A stretch of 64,000 nt of DNA from Halorubrum kocurii JCM 14978 (GCF_000337355.1 NZ_AOJH01000043.1:1-64000), one strand, 5' to 3'. Counted from the first letter of the stretch, positions 7,070 through 16,098 are shown. Program-made: numbers and translations. The notes: generated by a model not told the origin, from the letters alone.

Positions 7070-8761
7070 CTACGGGAACGGGTGGTACGCCTTCTCCAGA
7101 TCGGGCTCGAACCCCATCGACCGGGGCACGTCGCTCGCGCGGTCGCCGAAGAACGGGTCGCCAGTGAACAGCGGCTGCGCGCCGGGGACGAGCACCCGGA
7201 CCGCCTCGAAGCCGAGCGCGGCGAGGTCCCGCGTCGTCGTCCGCGCGACGTACGGCTCCAGCCCCACCGTCTCGACGCGGTCGACGACGGCGGCCAGCTC
7301 GTCGGCGCCCGACAGCTCCGGCTCGCCGAGCGACTCGGCGGGCACGGTCGCGTCCGGGTCGAAGAACGCCGCCGTCTCGTTCGGGAAGTCGGCGTGGCGG
7401 CCGATCGCCGCGCCCTGCTCCGCGGCCGCCTCGGGGCCCATCGACCGGAGTTCGGTCCAGTTCTGGAGCGCCTCGGCGAGCGCGCTCCGGGCCGCGGCGG
7501 CGGGGTCGAGGTCGGCGCCGGAGCCCGCCGCGAAGCGGGGCCACTCGCCCTCGCGGTGGACGCCGACGGCGACGACGGGAACGTCGACGTCGGTCGTGAC
7601 GAGGAGCGGCGTCACCGACAGCGATTCCGCGCGGGCGCGCTTCTCCAGCTCCGCGAACCCCTCGTCGTCGACCTCGATCCCGAGCGGGTCGGCGGTCGAG
7701 TACCAGCTCGTCATCGTCGCGTCGCGCTCGATGACCTCGTAGAGCCCCGACAGCGCCGCGTGTGGCCCGGAGTTACCGAGGCCGAGCCCGGTCGTGATGG
7801 CGGGCCGGTACCGGCTCTCCGGCGGGGGAAAGTGGACGAACTCCGCCGGCAGGCTCGCGACCTCGCCCGCGCCGAGGCGCTCGCCCGTCACCCACGGGAG
7901 CCGGTCGTCGCGGGCGTACGCCTCGGCGCTCTCGGGGCGGACGAACGCGTCGGGCGACACGGGGTTCGGGACGTTCGCGGCCGGCGCGCGCGTGAACGAC
8001 CCCTCGCGGTACACGCCGGCGGCGTACCGCTCTAACCCCTCGCCCAGCGCCTTCATGAACGCGGCGTCCCAGCCGGCGTCGACGCCGCCGCCGAACTCGG
8101 CCGCCCGCGCGTCGGAGAAGGGCGTCGTGTCGGCGACCCGCGCGACGTAGTACGGCACGGGGAACGACTCCTGTTCGCCCACCTCCGAGAGCGGGCCGAT
8201 CCGGGGGTCGACCGCCCGCTCCGCGCGGTCGAGCGCGTCCGACAGCGACCGCGATTTCCCCTCGCGGGGCAGCGCGTCGCCCGGGTCATCGCCGCAGCCG
8301 CAGCCGGGGACCGGGAGGAGGGTCCGCTCGGCGCCCGGTACCTCGACGACCGTGTCGGCGACCGGGTCGCCGGCGAGCAGTCGGATTACCCGCCGGCCGG
8401 CGACCGCCCCGGCGTAGCGCACGGCGGACCGGCGACCGGTCGGCGCGTCGGCCGCCTCGGCCCCCCCGCTCGCGACGCGTCGCCGGAGGCAGTCATAGCA
8501 GGTCTCGTCGAAGGTGGTCACCGCGGCGTCGACCGGCGCTACGGGAACGCCGCCGACCCCCCCGACCTCCACCGCGACCCAGCGGTCGAGCAGGTCGTCG
8601 GCGGTCGCGAACGTCTCCGAGCCGGCGGTGTCGACCACGACGGCGAGGTCGAACCCGTCGAGCAGCCCGGCCTCGACGGGCATCACGTTCACGTCGACGT
8701 CGCCGAGCGCGGCCGAGACGGCCTCGACCGCGGGGCCGTCACCGACAAGTCCGATGTCCAT
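7070..8761 (-). CDS. YcaO-domain protein with N-terminal Cys-rich domain (TOMM cyclodehydratase-like)
   Basis: 563 residues. The first 160 hold a Rossmann-like segment (MDIGLVGDGPAVEAV) and four cysteines in pairs, C88-x2-C91 and C154-x-C156, arranged like the zinc site of the partner domain of azoline-forming cyclodehydratases. From about residue 170 the YcaO ATP-binding fold is recognisable: GLGNSGPHAALSGLYEVIERD and ARSALAEALQNW. It ends in a Pro-rich PFP tail, as many cyclodehydratases do. YcaO enzymes phosphorylate backbone amides to form azolines, thioamides or amidines. No precursor peptide, TfuA or dehydrogenase gene is adjacent, so the substrate is unknown. A GGAGGTGA sequence abuts the ATG, unusually close for a Shine-Dalgarno site. 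Confidence 0.85.
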   Translation of the reverse strand: MDIGLVGDGPAVEAVSAALGDVDVNVMPVEAGLLDGFDLAVVVDTAGSETFATADDLLDRWVAVEVGGVGGVPVAPVDAAVTTFDETCYDCLRRRVASGGAEAADAPTGRRSAVRYAGAVAGRRVIRLLAGDPVADTVVEVPGAERTLLPVPGCGCGDDPGDALPREGKSRSLSDALDRAERAVDPRIGPLSEVGEQESFPVPYYVARVADTTPFSDARAAEFGGGVDAGWDAAFMKALGEGLERYAAGVYREGSFTRAPAANVPNPVSPDAFVRPESAEAYARDDRLPWVTGERLGAGEVASLPAEFVHFPPPESRYRPAITTGLGLGNSGPHAALSGLYEVIERDATMTSWYSTADPLGIEVDDEGFAELEKRARAESLSVTPLLVTTDVDVPVVAVGVHREGEWPRFAAGSGADLDPAAAARSALAEALQNWTELRSMGPEAAAEQGAAIGRHADFPNETAAFFDPDATVPAESLGEPELSGADELAAVVDRVETVGLEPYVARTTTRDLAALGFEAVRVLVPGAQPLFTGDPFFGDRASDVPRSMGFEPDLEKAYHPFP

Positions 8762-8845
8762 GTCACCTCCGAGGCGAAGGAGCGAAAAAAAGCCGCGGGT
8801 GACGGCCCTCGGAAGGGGCCGCGTCCGAGCGGTGCGGTCGCCCGG

Positions 8846-9661
8846 CTACGCCAGCATCGCCGCGACTTCGTCGGCGAGGTTGTCGGCGTCGAGGTCGTGC
8901 AGCCGCTCATCGCCGAGCTTGAGACGGAGCCGCGGGCGGCCGACGTCGATCGGGACCTTCTCCGTGTCGATGACCCCGAGGTCTTCGAGCCGTGTCTTCG
9001 TGCGGGAGAACGTCGCCTTCGAGGCGATCCCCACGTCCTCGCCCCACTTCGAGATGTCGTAGAGGAGCACGTCGTTCTTCGCGGCGACGAGCAGGGAGAC
9101 GGTCACCTCGTCGAGCCCGCCGTCGTCGCCGCGGGCGGAGTCTATCGCGGCGAGCACGGCGTCGAAGTCCTCGCGGGCCGCCTCGCTGATCTCGGCTTCC
9201 AAGGTCTCCCGGACGCGACTGATCGCGGGGGTGCGGAGGCTGTACGTCTCGGCGTCGTCGAAGGCGTCGGCGTGGGTCTCGTACACCTCGTCGACGAACT
9301 CGCCGTCGTCCGAGGCGAGCGCGGCGACGTGGTCGTCGGTGCTCACGAGCACCACGACCCGGGACGGGGAGACGAACAGCGCGTTGTCGACCGTCTCCTC
9401 GAGCACCCGGAGGTCGAGCGCGCCGTCAGCGACGAGATCGGCCGCCTTCGACGCGACGAGGAAGTCTTCCATCACGTGCTTCAGCGTCCCCTCGTCGACG
9501 AGCATCGACATCTCCGGCAGGTCGTCGCGGCCGACCGCCGCCTCGACCAACGACACGATCGTCTCGGCGGAGGGGTCGACGACGAACAGCGCTTCGTCGT
9601 CCCCCGCGAACGCCGCGTTGAGGACGTTTTCGACGTCTGCCTCCAGTAAATTCGATACCAT
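8846..9661 (-). CDS. tbsP: Haloarchaeal transcription regulator, TbsP-like
   Basis: 271 residues. The N-terminal 180 residues form an alpha/beta domain (DDEALFVVDPSAETIVSLVE, SRVVVLVSTDDHVAAL). A C-terminal winged helix follows (ISKWGEDVGIASKATFSRTKTRLEDLGVIDTEKVPIDVGRPRLRL). Architecture and wing sequence match what I recall of TbsP, the haloarchaeal factor that acts with TrmB on carbohydrate metabolism genes. The gene is divergent from glyA. A long A/T-rich patch 30-41 bases upstream of the ATG fits a leaderless start. The winged-helix regulator call is firm; the name is from memory. Confidence 0.7.
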   Translation of the reverse strand: MVSNLLEADVENVLNAAFAGDDEALFVVDPSAETIVSLVEAAVGRDDLPEMSMLVDEGTLKHVMEDFLVASKAADLVADGALDLRVLEETVDNALFVSPSRVVVLVSTDDHVAALASDDGEFVDEVYETHADAFDDAETYSLRTPAISRVRETLEAEISEAAREDFDAVLAAIDSARGDDGGLDEVTVSLLVAAKNDVLLYDISKWGEDVGIASKATFSRTKTRLEDLGVIDTEKVPIDVGRPRLRLKLGDERLHDLDADNLADEVAAMLA

Positions 9662-9689
9662 CTATCTCTTCGGATAAAAGCCAGTTGCG

Positions 9690-9702
9690 TATTTAATATT
9701 AA
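9690..9702 (-). promoter_or_regulatory. TATA-rich promoter of the TbsP-like gene
   Basis: Minus-strand TTAATATTAAATA, 29-41 bases before the ATG at 9661; one of the longest A/T runs nearby. Confidence 0.5.
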
Positions 9703-9818
9703 CGGGATTTGGAGAGTGAACAACGTGTTTTCAGCCGCCGAAACCCCCGAAATGGCCGGATTCGGTGTTTCGCCGGCTGCCGCCGCTGTGACCCCTCGTA
9801 CCCACCGACGTGACGCAA

Positions 9819-9827
9819 GGATTAATG
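9819..9827 (+). promoter_or_regulatory. TATA-like box for glyA
   Basis: GGATTAATG, 24-32 bases before the ATG at 9851, predicting a nearly leaderless glyA mRNA. Confidence 0.5.
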
Positions 9828-9850
9828 CGTGATCGACCTGGGGTTTCTAC

Positions 9851-11098
9851 ATGGACCACGAGCACGTCCGGGAGGTCGACCCCGCGGTCGCCGACGCCCT
9901 GGCCGGGGAGCGCGACAGGCAGGAGCAGACACTGGCGATGATCGCCAGCGAGAACCACGTCAGCGAGGCGGTACTGGAGGCGCAGGGGAGCGTCCTCACG
10001 AACAAGTACGCCGAGGGGTACCCCGGCGGGCGGTACTACGCCGGCTGCGAGTACGCCGACGAGGTTGAGCGACTCGCGATCGACCGCGCGAAGGAGCTGT
10101 GGGGCGCCGACCACGTCAACGTGCAGCCGCACTCCGGGACGCAGGCGAACCAGGCCGTCTACTACTCCGTCTTGGAGCCCGGCGACAAGATCCTCTCTCT
10201 GGAGCTGAACCACGGCGGTCACCTCTCGCACGGTCACCCTGCGAACTTCACCGGGCAGATCTACGAGGTCGAGCAGTACGAGGTCGACACCGACACCGGC
10301 TACATCGACTACGAGGGGCTCCACGAGGCCGCCGAGGAGTTCGAGCCGGACATCGTCGTCTCCGGCTACTCCGCGTACCCGCGCACGGTCGACTGGGAGG
10401 AGATCCAGGCGGCCGCCGACGCCGTCGACGCCTACCACCTCGCCGACATCGCTCACATCACGGGGCTGGTCGCGGCGGGCGTCCACCCCTCGCCGGTCGG
10501 CGTCGCCGACTTCGTCACCGGCTCGACGCACAAGACGATCCGCGCCGGCCGCGGCGGGATCGTGATGTGCGACGAGGAGTTCGCCGACGACATCGACAAG
10601 GCGGTGTTCCCCGGCGGGCAGGGCGGGCCGCTCATGCACAACATCGCCGGTAAGGCGGTGGGGTTCAAGGAGGCGCTCGACCCCTCGTTCGACGAATACG
10701 CGCAGAACGTGGTCGATAACGCCGAGGTGCTCGCCGAGACGCTGCAGGGCCACGGCTACTCCCTCGTCTCCGGCGGCACCGACAACCACCTCGTGTTGGT
10801 CGACCTCCGGGAGTCGCACCCGGACCTGCCGGGCGGCGACGCCGCGGACGCGCTCGCGGCCGCGAACATCGTCCTTAACGGGAACACGGTCCCCGGCGAG
10901 ACCCGCTCGCCGTTCAACCCCTCGGGGATCCGCGCGGGCACCGCCGGGCTCACGACCCGCGGCTTCGACGCCGACGCGATCGAGGAGGTCGGCGACCTCA
11001 TCCACCGCGTCATCGACAACGTCGACAGCGACGACGTGATCTACGAGGTCGGCGAGCGCGTCGTCGAGCTGTGCGAGGCGCACCCGCTGTACGAGTGA
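9851..11098 (+). CDS. glyA: Serine hydroxymethyltransferase
   Basis: 415 residues, full family length. The PLP lysine is K228 in VTGSTHKTIRAGRGG. Other hallmarks are IASENHVSEAVLEAQGSVLTN at the N-terminus, YPGGRYYAG, and NVQPHSGTQANQA, which surrounds the cofactor. The enzyme interconverts serine and glycine while charging a one-carbon carrier. With thymidylate synthase and dihydrofolate reductase at 44.8-46.5 kb, this window holds most of a folate one-carbon cycle, though the genes are not linked. The start is supported by the TATA box. Confidence 0.97.
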   Translation: MDHEHVREVDPAVADALAGERDRQEQTLAMIASENHVSEAVLEAQGSVLTNKYAEGYPGGRYYAGCEYADEVERLAIDRAKELWGADHVNVQPHSGTQANQAVYYSVLEPGDKILSLELNHGGHLSHGHPANFTGQIYEVEQYEVDTDTGYIDYEGLHEAAEEFEPDIVVSGYSAYPRTVDWEEIQAAADAVDAYHLADIAHITGLVAAGVHPSPVGVADFVTGSTHKTIRAGRGGIVMCDEEFADDIDKAVFPGGQGGPLMHNIAGKAVGFKEALDPSFDEYAQNVVDNAEVLAETLQGHGYSLVSGGTDNHLVLVDLRESHPDLPGGDAADALAAANIVLNGNTVPGETRSPFNPSGIRAGTAGLTTRGFDADAIEEVGDLIHRVIDNVDSDDVIYEVGERVVELCEAHPLYE

Positions 11099-11170
11099 CT
11101 CGGGTCGGGACGTAGCGACCGCCGGACGGAATCCGTACGTACAAAGTGGGGGGGACTCTGACGGGTTGGT

Positions 11171-11581
11171 ATGGCCGACTCGTCGTTCCTCGCAACACGC
11201 CTCGACCGCGCCGCCGTTCCCCTCGCGGTCGGCGACCTGATCGCGCTGATCGTCCTGTTGACGGTCGGTGCGCTCAACCACAGCACCGTCGAGTTCCTGT
11301 CTGCGAACCCGCTGTACCTGCTCGAAGTGTACGCGCCGTTCCTGATCGGATGGGCCCTCGTCGCGCCGCTCGTCGGTGCGTACTCGGCCGGCGCCGTCGA
11401 GACCGCGAAGTCGTCGGTCCCGCTCGCGATCCGGTCGTGGATCCCGGCCGCAGTCGTCGGGTTGGCGCTCCGGCAGTTCGTCTTCAGGGGCGGCGCCGCG
11501 CTCTCCTTCGCGGTCGTCATGCTCGTCCTCGGATCGCTCGCGCTCGGCGGCTGGCGCGCGGTGTACTTCAAGATCCGGTAG
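11171..11581 (+). CDS. DUF3054-family membrane protein
   Basis: 136 residues with four hydrophobic helices: residues about 18-36, 52-76, 87-103 and 112-128. The sequence, including GALNHSTVEF, FLIGWALVAPLVGAY and RSWIPAAVVGLALRQ, fits the small four-helix DUF3054 family of actinobacteria and haloarchaea, whose function is unknown. It follows glyA by 72 bases on the same strand and may be co-transcribed, though a link in function is not evident. Confidence 0.8.
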   Translation: MADSSFLATRLDRAAVPLAVGDLIALIVLLTVGALNHSTVEFLSANPLYLLEVYAPFLIGWALVAPLVGAYSAGAVETAKSSVPLAIRSWIPAAVVGLALRQFVFRGGAALSFAVVMLVLGSLALGGWRAVYFKIR

Positions 11582-11622
11582 GTCATTATCAAGACACGCT
11601 AAGTCGTTACCGGCTCCCGCGC

Positions 11623-11741
11623 CGCTTCTCCGCTCTCGCCGCTTCACCGCCTTCGCCGCTTCTCCGCCGTCGTCGCTTCTCCGCCCTCGCCGCTTCTCCG
11701 CCGTCGTCGCTTCTCCGCCCTCGCCGCTTCTCCGCCGTCGT
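11623..11741. repeat. Seven tandem copies of a 17-bp unit
   Basis: Units of the form CGCTTCTCCGCC-TCG- start at 11623, 11640, 11657, 11674, 11691, 11708 and 11725. The last five alternate between two variants (ending GTCGT or CTCGC), so the most recent expansion step was probably a 34-bp dimer. The gap 11582-11885 holds nothing else but this array and the promoter of the next gene. Confidence 0.9.
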
Positions 11742-11848
11742 CGCTCCCTTCCCCCACCTCTCGCCTTCTGTCCGCCCGCCCGCTCTTCTCATAACTTATG
11801 GATTCCTTTGAAGTGATCAGTTCGGTAGCCACAGCGAACCACGGAAAA

Positions 11849-11859
11849 GATTTAATAGA
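11849..11859 (+). promoter_or_regulatory. TATA-like box for the small membrane protein gene
   Basis: GATTTAATAGA, 27-37 bases before the ATG at 11886, inside a locally A/T-rich stretch. This decides the start at 11886 rather than the out-of-frame ATG at 11798. Confidence 0.55.
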
Positions 11860-11885
11860 AATTCTCACGTACGTTCTCCCGGAAT

Positions 11886-12164
11886 ATGACTGGGTACTAC
11901 GACTACGTCCTCGGACTCATTCCGGCCGCCTTGCTCGGTGTGACCGCCGTCCTGCGACTGGTCGGGTTGCCGTCGATTGTCGCCGTTCCCGGGGGCGCCC
12001 TCGTCGCGGCGGGCCTGATCGCCCACGCGATGTTCGTCAAGGCCCCAGTCACGAGCGAGACGCGCGCCGGGACCGACAGCGCGGCGACCGGTCCCGTCGG
12101 CAGGTCGAGCGGTCCGCGCCGGGGTCGCTCGACCGGGCGCTCGCGGACCGGCGGCGCCGACTGA
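11886..12164 (+). CDS. Small two-helix membrane protein with basic tail
   Basis: 92 residues. Two hydrophobic helices (about 5-26 and 29-50; GLIPAALLGVTAVLRLVGLP and GGALVAAGLIAHAMFV) are followed by a hydrophilic, Arg/Gly/Ser-rich tail. Similar two-helix proteins are common and uncharacterised in haloarchaea. The basic tail is unusual in an acidic proteome and suggests contact with nucleic acid or lipid head groups, but that is conjecture. Confidence 0.7.
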   Translation: MTGYYDYVLGLIPAALLGVTAVLRLVGLPSIVAVPGGALVAAGLIAHAMFVKAPVTSETRAGTDSAATGPVGRSSGPRRGRSTGRSRTGGAD

Positions 12165-12260
12165 CGGGAAGTTCGGCGCTGCAACGCGACCCAGTTTGAC
12201 CGCGAATCGCCGGCTGGCCGCTCCGACCGCTCGCCCGACCGGCGGTTCCGGTTCCCTGTA

Positions 12261-12269
12261 GGATTTAGT
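12261..12269 (+). promoter_or_regulatory. TATA-like box for the ornithine cyclodeaminase homologue
   Basis: GGATTTAGT, 24-32 bases upstream of the ATG at 12293. Confidence 0.45.
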
Positions 12270-12292
12270 CCCTCGCGCCCGACCGGGCGGGT

Positions 12293-13291
12293 ATGACCGA
12301 CGCCCTGTTTCTGACGAGCGCCGAGGTCGACGACCTCGCCGAACCGGCCGACTACGTCGCGGTCGTCCGCGACGCCTACCGCCAGATCGGTGAGGGCGCG
12401 CCCGCGGAGCCGCGGACGAAGCTGCTCAACCGCGACCCGCCGGGCATGTTGACGACCTACGCCGCGGTGCTGCCGGAGACGGGCGCGATGGGCGGGTACA
12501 CCTACTCCGCGGGGTTCGGCGCCGAGGACGCGTGGTTCATGACGCCGCTGTTCGACGCCGCGTCGGGCGAGCCGCTCGCGCTGCTCGACGGCGCCTCGAT
12601 GAACCCGTTTAAAACGGGCGCCGCGGGAGCGACGGCGGTCGACGCCCTCGCTCGCGCGGACGCGACCGAGATCGCCGTGATCGGGAGCGGCGCGCAGGCC
12701 CGCGGCCAGCTCGCGACGACCGCGACGGTGCGCGAGTTCGAGGCCGTTCGGGTGTTCTCCCCGACCGCGGAGAACCGCGAGGCGTTCGCCGACGAGTTCG
12801 CCGACCGGCTCGACGCCGACGTGTCGGCGGTGGCGAGCGCGAGCGACGCCCTCGACGGCGCCGATGTGGTCGTCACCGCGACGACCGCGAGCGACCCCGT
12901 GATCGACGACGTGGACGTCGAGCCCGGCACGCACGTCACCGCGATGGGGCAGTACCACCCGGAGAAGAACGAGCTCCCGCCCGAACTCGTCGCGCGGGCG
13001 ACGTACGTCCCCGACATCGCCGCACGGGCCGCGCAGGACGCCGGCTCGTTCCTCGCGGCGGTCGAGGCCGGGCTGATCGACGAGGGCCACGTCGCGGCCG
13101 ATCTGGGCGCGGTCGTCGCCGGCGAGCATCCGGGCCGGACGAGCGAGGACGAGGTGACCGTGTTCGACTCCGGCGGGAGCGGGATCGAGACCGTCGCGGC
13201 CGCCCACATGCTCTACGAGCGGGCGAGCGAGAGGGGCCGGGGGCGGACGATCGACTTCGCCCCCGCGAGCGAGGCGCTCACGGGCCGGTAA
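12293..13291 (+). CDS. Ornithine cyclodeaminase / mu-crystallin family protein
   Basis: 332 residues. The NAD(P)-binding loop is IAVIGSGAQARGQL. Upstream is the family motif KTGAAGATAVDALARAD, and later TTASDPVIDDVDVEPGTHVTAMGQ. The family covers ornithine cyclodeaminase, archaeal alanine dehydrogenase and ketimine or pyrroline reductases; sequence reading alone does not separate them. No proline or arginine biosynthesis genes lie next to it. Confidence 0.9.
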   Translation: MTDALFLTSAEVDDLAEPADYVAVVRDAYRQIGEGAPAEPRTKLLNRDPPGMLTTYAAVLPETGAMGGYTYSAGFGAEDAWFMTPLFDAASGEPLALLDGASMNPFKTGAAGATAVDALARADATEIAVIGSGAQARGQLATTATVREFEAVRVFSPTAENREAFADEFADRLDADVSAVASASDALDGADVVVTATTASDPVIDDVDVEPGTHVTAMGQYHPEKNELPPELVARATYVPDIAARAAQDAGSFLAAVEAGLIDEGHVAADLGAVVAGEHPGRTSEDEVTVFDSGGSGIETVAAAHMLYERASERGRGRTIDFAPASEALTGR

Positions 13292-13332
13292 CGCCGAAGC
13301 GGTCGTCCGACGATGGACGCCGCCGACGGGGC

Positions 13333-13381
13333 GGAGGTCACCACCGCCGCGTGACGAGTGGAGGTCACCACCGCCGCGTGA
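13333..13381. repeat. 22-bp duplication carrying the 3' end of the lipoprotein gene
   Basis: 13333-13354 and 13360-13381 are identical (27-bp period). The second copy includes the last codons and stop of the minus-strand gene; the first lies just past its end. Confidence 0.85.
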
Positions 13382-13763
13382 GCACTCCCGACGTATCGAT
13401 GTCGAACGCCAGCGCGCCGCTCTCGTCCTCGTCGCCCGGGTAGTAGTGGACGTGGTCCTGGTCAGTCAGCTCGCCGTCGTCGTCGTAGAGGCCGTACTCG
13501 ATGAGGGACGGCCGTCGCTCGGCGACGTCCTCGCGCACGGCACGGCCGTCCGGCTCGACGTCGAGCCCTCCCGAGAACGCTCTCGCGTCGCTTCTGGTGT
13601 CGCCGTCGCCCGCCCGCGAAATCGTCATCTCGACCGTGTACGGGCTCTCAGAGCCGTTGAAGACGGTGATGGAGAGCATCGGAGAGTCGGAGCCAAGCCC
13701 CGCACAGCCGGCGAGTCCCGCGCAGACCAGGGCCGCTCCTCGGAGGAGGGTACGCCGTCTCAT
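13365..13763 (-). CDS. Tat-exported lipoprotein, small, unknown function
   Basis: 132 residues from the ATG at 13763. The start MRRRTLLRGAALVCAGLAGC carries a Tat motif (RRRTLLRG) and a lipobox (LAGC), so the protein should be exported folded and lipid-anchored outside the membrane. The mature part is a short beta-sandwich-like domain (MLSITVFNGSESPYTVEMTIS), similar in layout to the Tat lipoprotein at 57.5 kb. A GTG 12 codons upstream would add MGTHHTTAYPPP, which would bury the Tat motif, so it was rejected. A TATA-like patch at 13803-13812 supports a short leader. Confidence 0.8.
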   Translation of the reverse strand: MRRRTLLRGAALVCAGLAGCAGLGSDSPMLSITVFNGSESPYTVEMTISRAGDGDTRSDARAFSGGLDVEPDGRAVREDVAERRPSLIEYGLYDDDGELTDQDHVHYYPGDEDESGALAFDIDTSGVLTRRW

Positions 13764-13856
13764 GGGTGGAGGGTACGCCGTCGTGTGGTGAGTACCCACA
13801 CGGTCAATAAGTGTTTTTTGGGGGAGACGAGGCGGTCGGCGGCCGCGCCGCTCTCG

Positions 13857-14924
13857 CTACTGCAGCCTGTAACGCAGGATCGCGGCGATGCCGCCGAGGT
13901 TCGAGAGCTGCTGGCCGGGGTCGAACTCCGAGGAGAAGACGACCACGTCGCCGCCCTGCTGTTCGACCGACTCGATCACCTCGTTGACGTCGATCGACCA
14001 GTCCCCCTCGCCCTGTCGCTCCTGCCGGAGTCGCTCGTCGACCACGAGGAGGGTCTCGATCGCGCCGAACTCGGCCGCCTCGGCCACGTCCTCGGGGCCG
14101 TACGTCGCCTTCGCGCCCTGCGCGATCTCGGCGGTGAGGTCGTCGATGAGCGTCGCCTCCTTTGATATCCGGGTCTCCTTCTGCACGTCGTCGACCGCGC
14201 CGCGCTTCAGCACCTCGTGGACGCCGCGGTCGCCCGCCGCGGAGGTGTCGACGGTGGTGATCCGGTCTGCCAAGTCGCGGTGCTCCTCCTCGATGTAGTC
14301 GAGCGCGTCCTGCTTCGTGAACCCCGGCCCGGCGAGGATCACGGCGTCCGCGTCGAGGTGCGCGAGCGCCTCGCCCAGCTCGGCGAACAGCTCCTCGCGC
14401 GGCCGGGAGTAGTCGCCCTTCCCGGTCGGCTTCGTGAACGAGGCGTACTCCTCGGTGCCGTACTGCTGGACGGTGTGGACGTAGGCGGCCCCCTCCTCGA
14501 CGGTCGCGATGGCCACGTCGGGGTTCTCGGCGGCCTCCGTCGCCTCCTCCAGCCGCTCGGTCTGGTCCGGTTTGAAGCGCTTCTCCACCGTGATCTCGTC
14601 GTGCTCCTCGACGTTGATCGTGTGGTGGGCGTTGAGCTGGTCCTCGCGGGAGCAGCCGACGATCACGCCCGACACGCGGAGCCGGTTGGCGAACCGGGCG
14701 AACTCCACCTCGTCGACCTCCAGCGTGACGAAGAGGTGTTCGCGCTGGCCGCCGGTGTCCCGCATCTGGTCGTCGTTCCGTTGGATCCGACGCGTGGTGT
14801 CGCCCTCGACGAGGTCCCCGGGTTCGAGGACGTGCGCGAGGTGCCAGAGGTCGTCGACGTTCTCGGGGACGAGGGTGAGCCGCTCTCGGCCCTCCTCGCC
14901 GTAGCCCCGGTCGGTGATGCGCAT
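13857..14924 (-). CDS. pelA: mRNA surveillance protein pelota (aDom34)
   Basis: 355 residues, full length. The N-terminal Sm-like domain starts [20 protein letters not shown], with [12 protein letters not shown]. The central domain has [12 protein letters not shown], and the C-terminal eRF1 domain 3 has [12 protein letters not shown] and [27 protein letters not shown]. Pelota resembles release factor 1 without the GGQ loop, and with aEF1A and ABCE1 it rescues ribosomes stalled on broken mRNA. The upstream membrane protein gene ends 25 bases before this ATG, so the two may share a transcript. Confidence 0.97.
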   Translation of the reverse strand: MRITDRGYGEEGRERLTLVPENVDDLWHLAHVLEPGDLVEGDTTRRIQRNDDQMRDTGGQREHLFVTLEVDEVEFARFANRLRVSGVIVGCSREDQLNAHHTINVEEHDEITVEKRFKPDQTERLEEATEAAENPDVAIATVEEGAAYVHTVQQYGTEEYASFTKPTGKGDYSRPREELFAELGEALAHLDADAVILAGPGFTKQDALDYIEEEHRDLADRITTVDTSAAGDRGVHEVLKRGAVDDVQKETRISKEATLIDDLTAEIAQGAKATYGPEDVAEAAEFGAIETLLVVDERLRQERQGEGDWSIDVNEVIESVEQQGGDVVVFSSEFDPGQQLSNLGGIAAILRYRLQ

Positions 14925-14949
14925 GTCCGCACGTCGCCCCGGCCGCGTA

Positions 14950-16065
14950 TCAACTCTTGTCTTCTGGCTCGGCGACGTCGACGCTCCACTCGAACTCGTC
15001 GTCGGGGTCGCGGCCGCCGAGCGCCTCGTCAGCGACGGCCCGGTCGCGGTCCCCCGGCTCGCCGTCGGGCGCGTACCAGTCGAACCCGCCGTCGGCCCCG
15101 ACGGCGCCGCTGGCTCCCTCGGAGACGGTCCCGTCCCCGTCAGTCCGACGGGCTCCCGTCCCGCCCACCGGAACCGACCGCCCCGTCTGCACCGTCGGGG
15201 GTACCTCGGGAGTCGGGGGGCGTACGGGCTCGTCCGGCCGGTCGACGCGGGCCGGGTCCGACGCGTGTGCGTCGGCGACAGACGCGGCGGCGTCGGCCCT
15301 CTCGGCGACTTCCAGCGTCGGCGCCGCGCCGCGCCCGTACAGCCCGTACGCGGCGACCCGGACGACGAACGCGAACGCGACGCCGATCACGAGCGGGACG
15401 AACGGTCCCGCCAGCGCGTAGCCGGCGCTCAGCGTCGCGGCCGCCACGACCCACGCGGTGGCGTACGCGCCGGAGCCGGCGACGCGGCCGACCCGTCGCG
15501 GGCGGAGCCCGTCTCGGAGCCGCCCGGAGGCCGCGAACGCCGCGAGCGCCGCCGGCCTGACGTACGCGAACGCGAGGAGGTACGCGGTCGCGGCGGCCCC
15601 GCCGAGCCCGCCCGCGACGCCGACGACGGCCACCGCGCCGCCATCCCCGAGGGCGGCCCGGACCGCGTCGGCGAGGGGACCGGGATCGACGACGCCGGTC
15701 GCGAGCGCGCCGGTCGCGAGCGCCGCGAGGACGGCTCCCGCCGCCAGCGGCGCGAGGAGGACGGCGCTGAGGAGCGCGGACTTGAGGCCGGTCCGGTAGA
15801 GCTCGTTCCACGCGACGAACGGGGGTGCGCCCGCGACGTTGCCGTCGGCGATGCCGGCGGCGAGGACGCGGACGAAGTAGCCGCGGGCGACGAACGCGGG
15901 CGCGAGCGCTAAGGGCGCGAGCAGAACGACCGGGGGGAACACCAGCGATCCGCCGACCCAGAGGGGGGTGACGACCCACGTCAGGAGCGTCAGCAGCGCG
16001 CCGACGACGAGGACGCCCGCCGCGTCGGCCGAGCGCGTCAGCGCGGTCGCCGTCCCCCGGAGCAT
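14950..16065 (-). CDS. DUF4013-type multi-helix membrane protein
   Basis: 371 residues. About six hydrophobic helices fill residues 15-235, with the motif [19 protein letters not shown] and [19 protein letters not shown] typical of the DUF4013 family. The last 130 residues form a hydrophilic Asp/Glu/Pro-rich cytoplasmic tail ending [15 protein letters not shown]. Function is unknown in the family. A minus-strand CTTTATCAG box about 25-32 bases upstream supports the start. Confidence 0.78.
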   Translation of the reverse strand: MLRGTATALTRSADAAGVLVVGALLTLLTWVVTPLWVGGSLVFPPVVLLAPLALAPAFVARGYFVRVLAAGIADGNVAGAPPFVAWNELYRTGLKSALLSAVLLAPLAAGAVLAALATGALATGVVDPGPLADAVRAALGDGGAVAVVGVAGGLGGAAATAYLLAFAYVRPAALAAFAASGRLRDGLRPRRVGRVAGSGAYATAWVVAAATLSAGYALAGPFVPLVIGVAFAFVVRVAAYGLYGRGAAPTLEVAERADAAASVADAHASDPARVDRPDEPVRPPTPEVPPTVQTGRSVPVGGTGARRTDGDGTVSEGASGAVGADGGFDWYAPDGEPGDRDRAVADEALGGRDPDDEFEWSVDVAEPEDKS

Positions 16066-16087
16066 ACCAGATCCTGTCGCGCGACAC

Positions 16088-16098
16088 TGATAAAGGGT
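16088..16098 (-). promoter_or_regulatory. TATA-like box for the DUF4013 gene
   Basis: Minus strand CCCTTTATCAG, 23-33 bases before the ATG at 16065. It shows that the stronger box at 16168 is not needed for this gene. Confidence 0.45.

Noticed and set aside
9731..11647. 638-residue open frame on the minus strand over glyA
   Set aside because: Antisense shadow of serine hydroxymethyltransferase, caused by high GC; no recognisable domain.
11798..12199. 133-residue frame beginning MDSFEVISSVATANHG
   Set aside because: Runs over the TATA box and the better-supported two-helix membrane protein at 11886 in another phase.
14217..15560. Long plus-strand frame over pelota and the DUF4013 gene
   Set aside because: Arg-rich antisense frame with no motif; the minus-strand genes explain the region.
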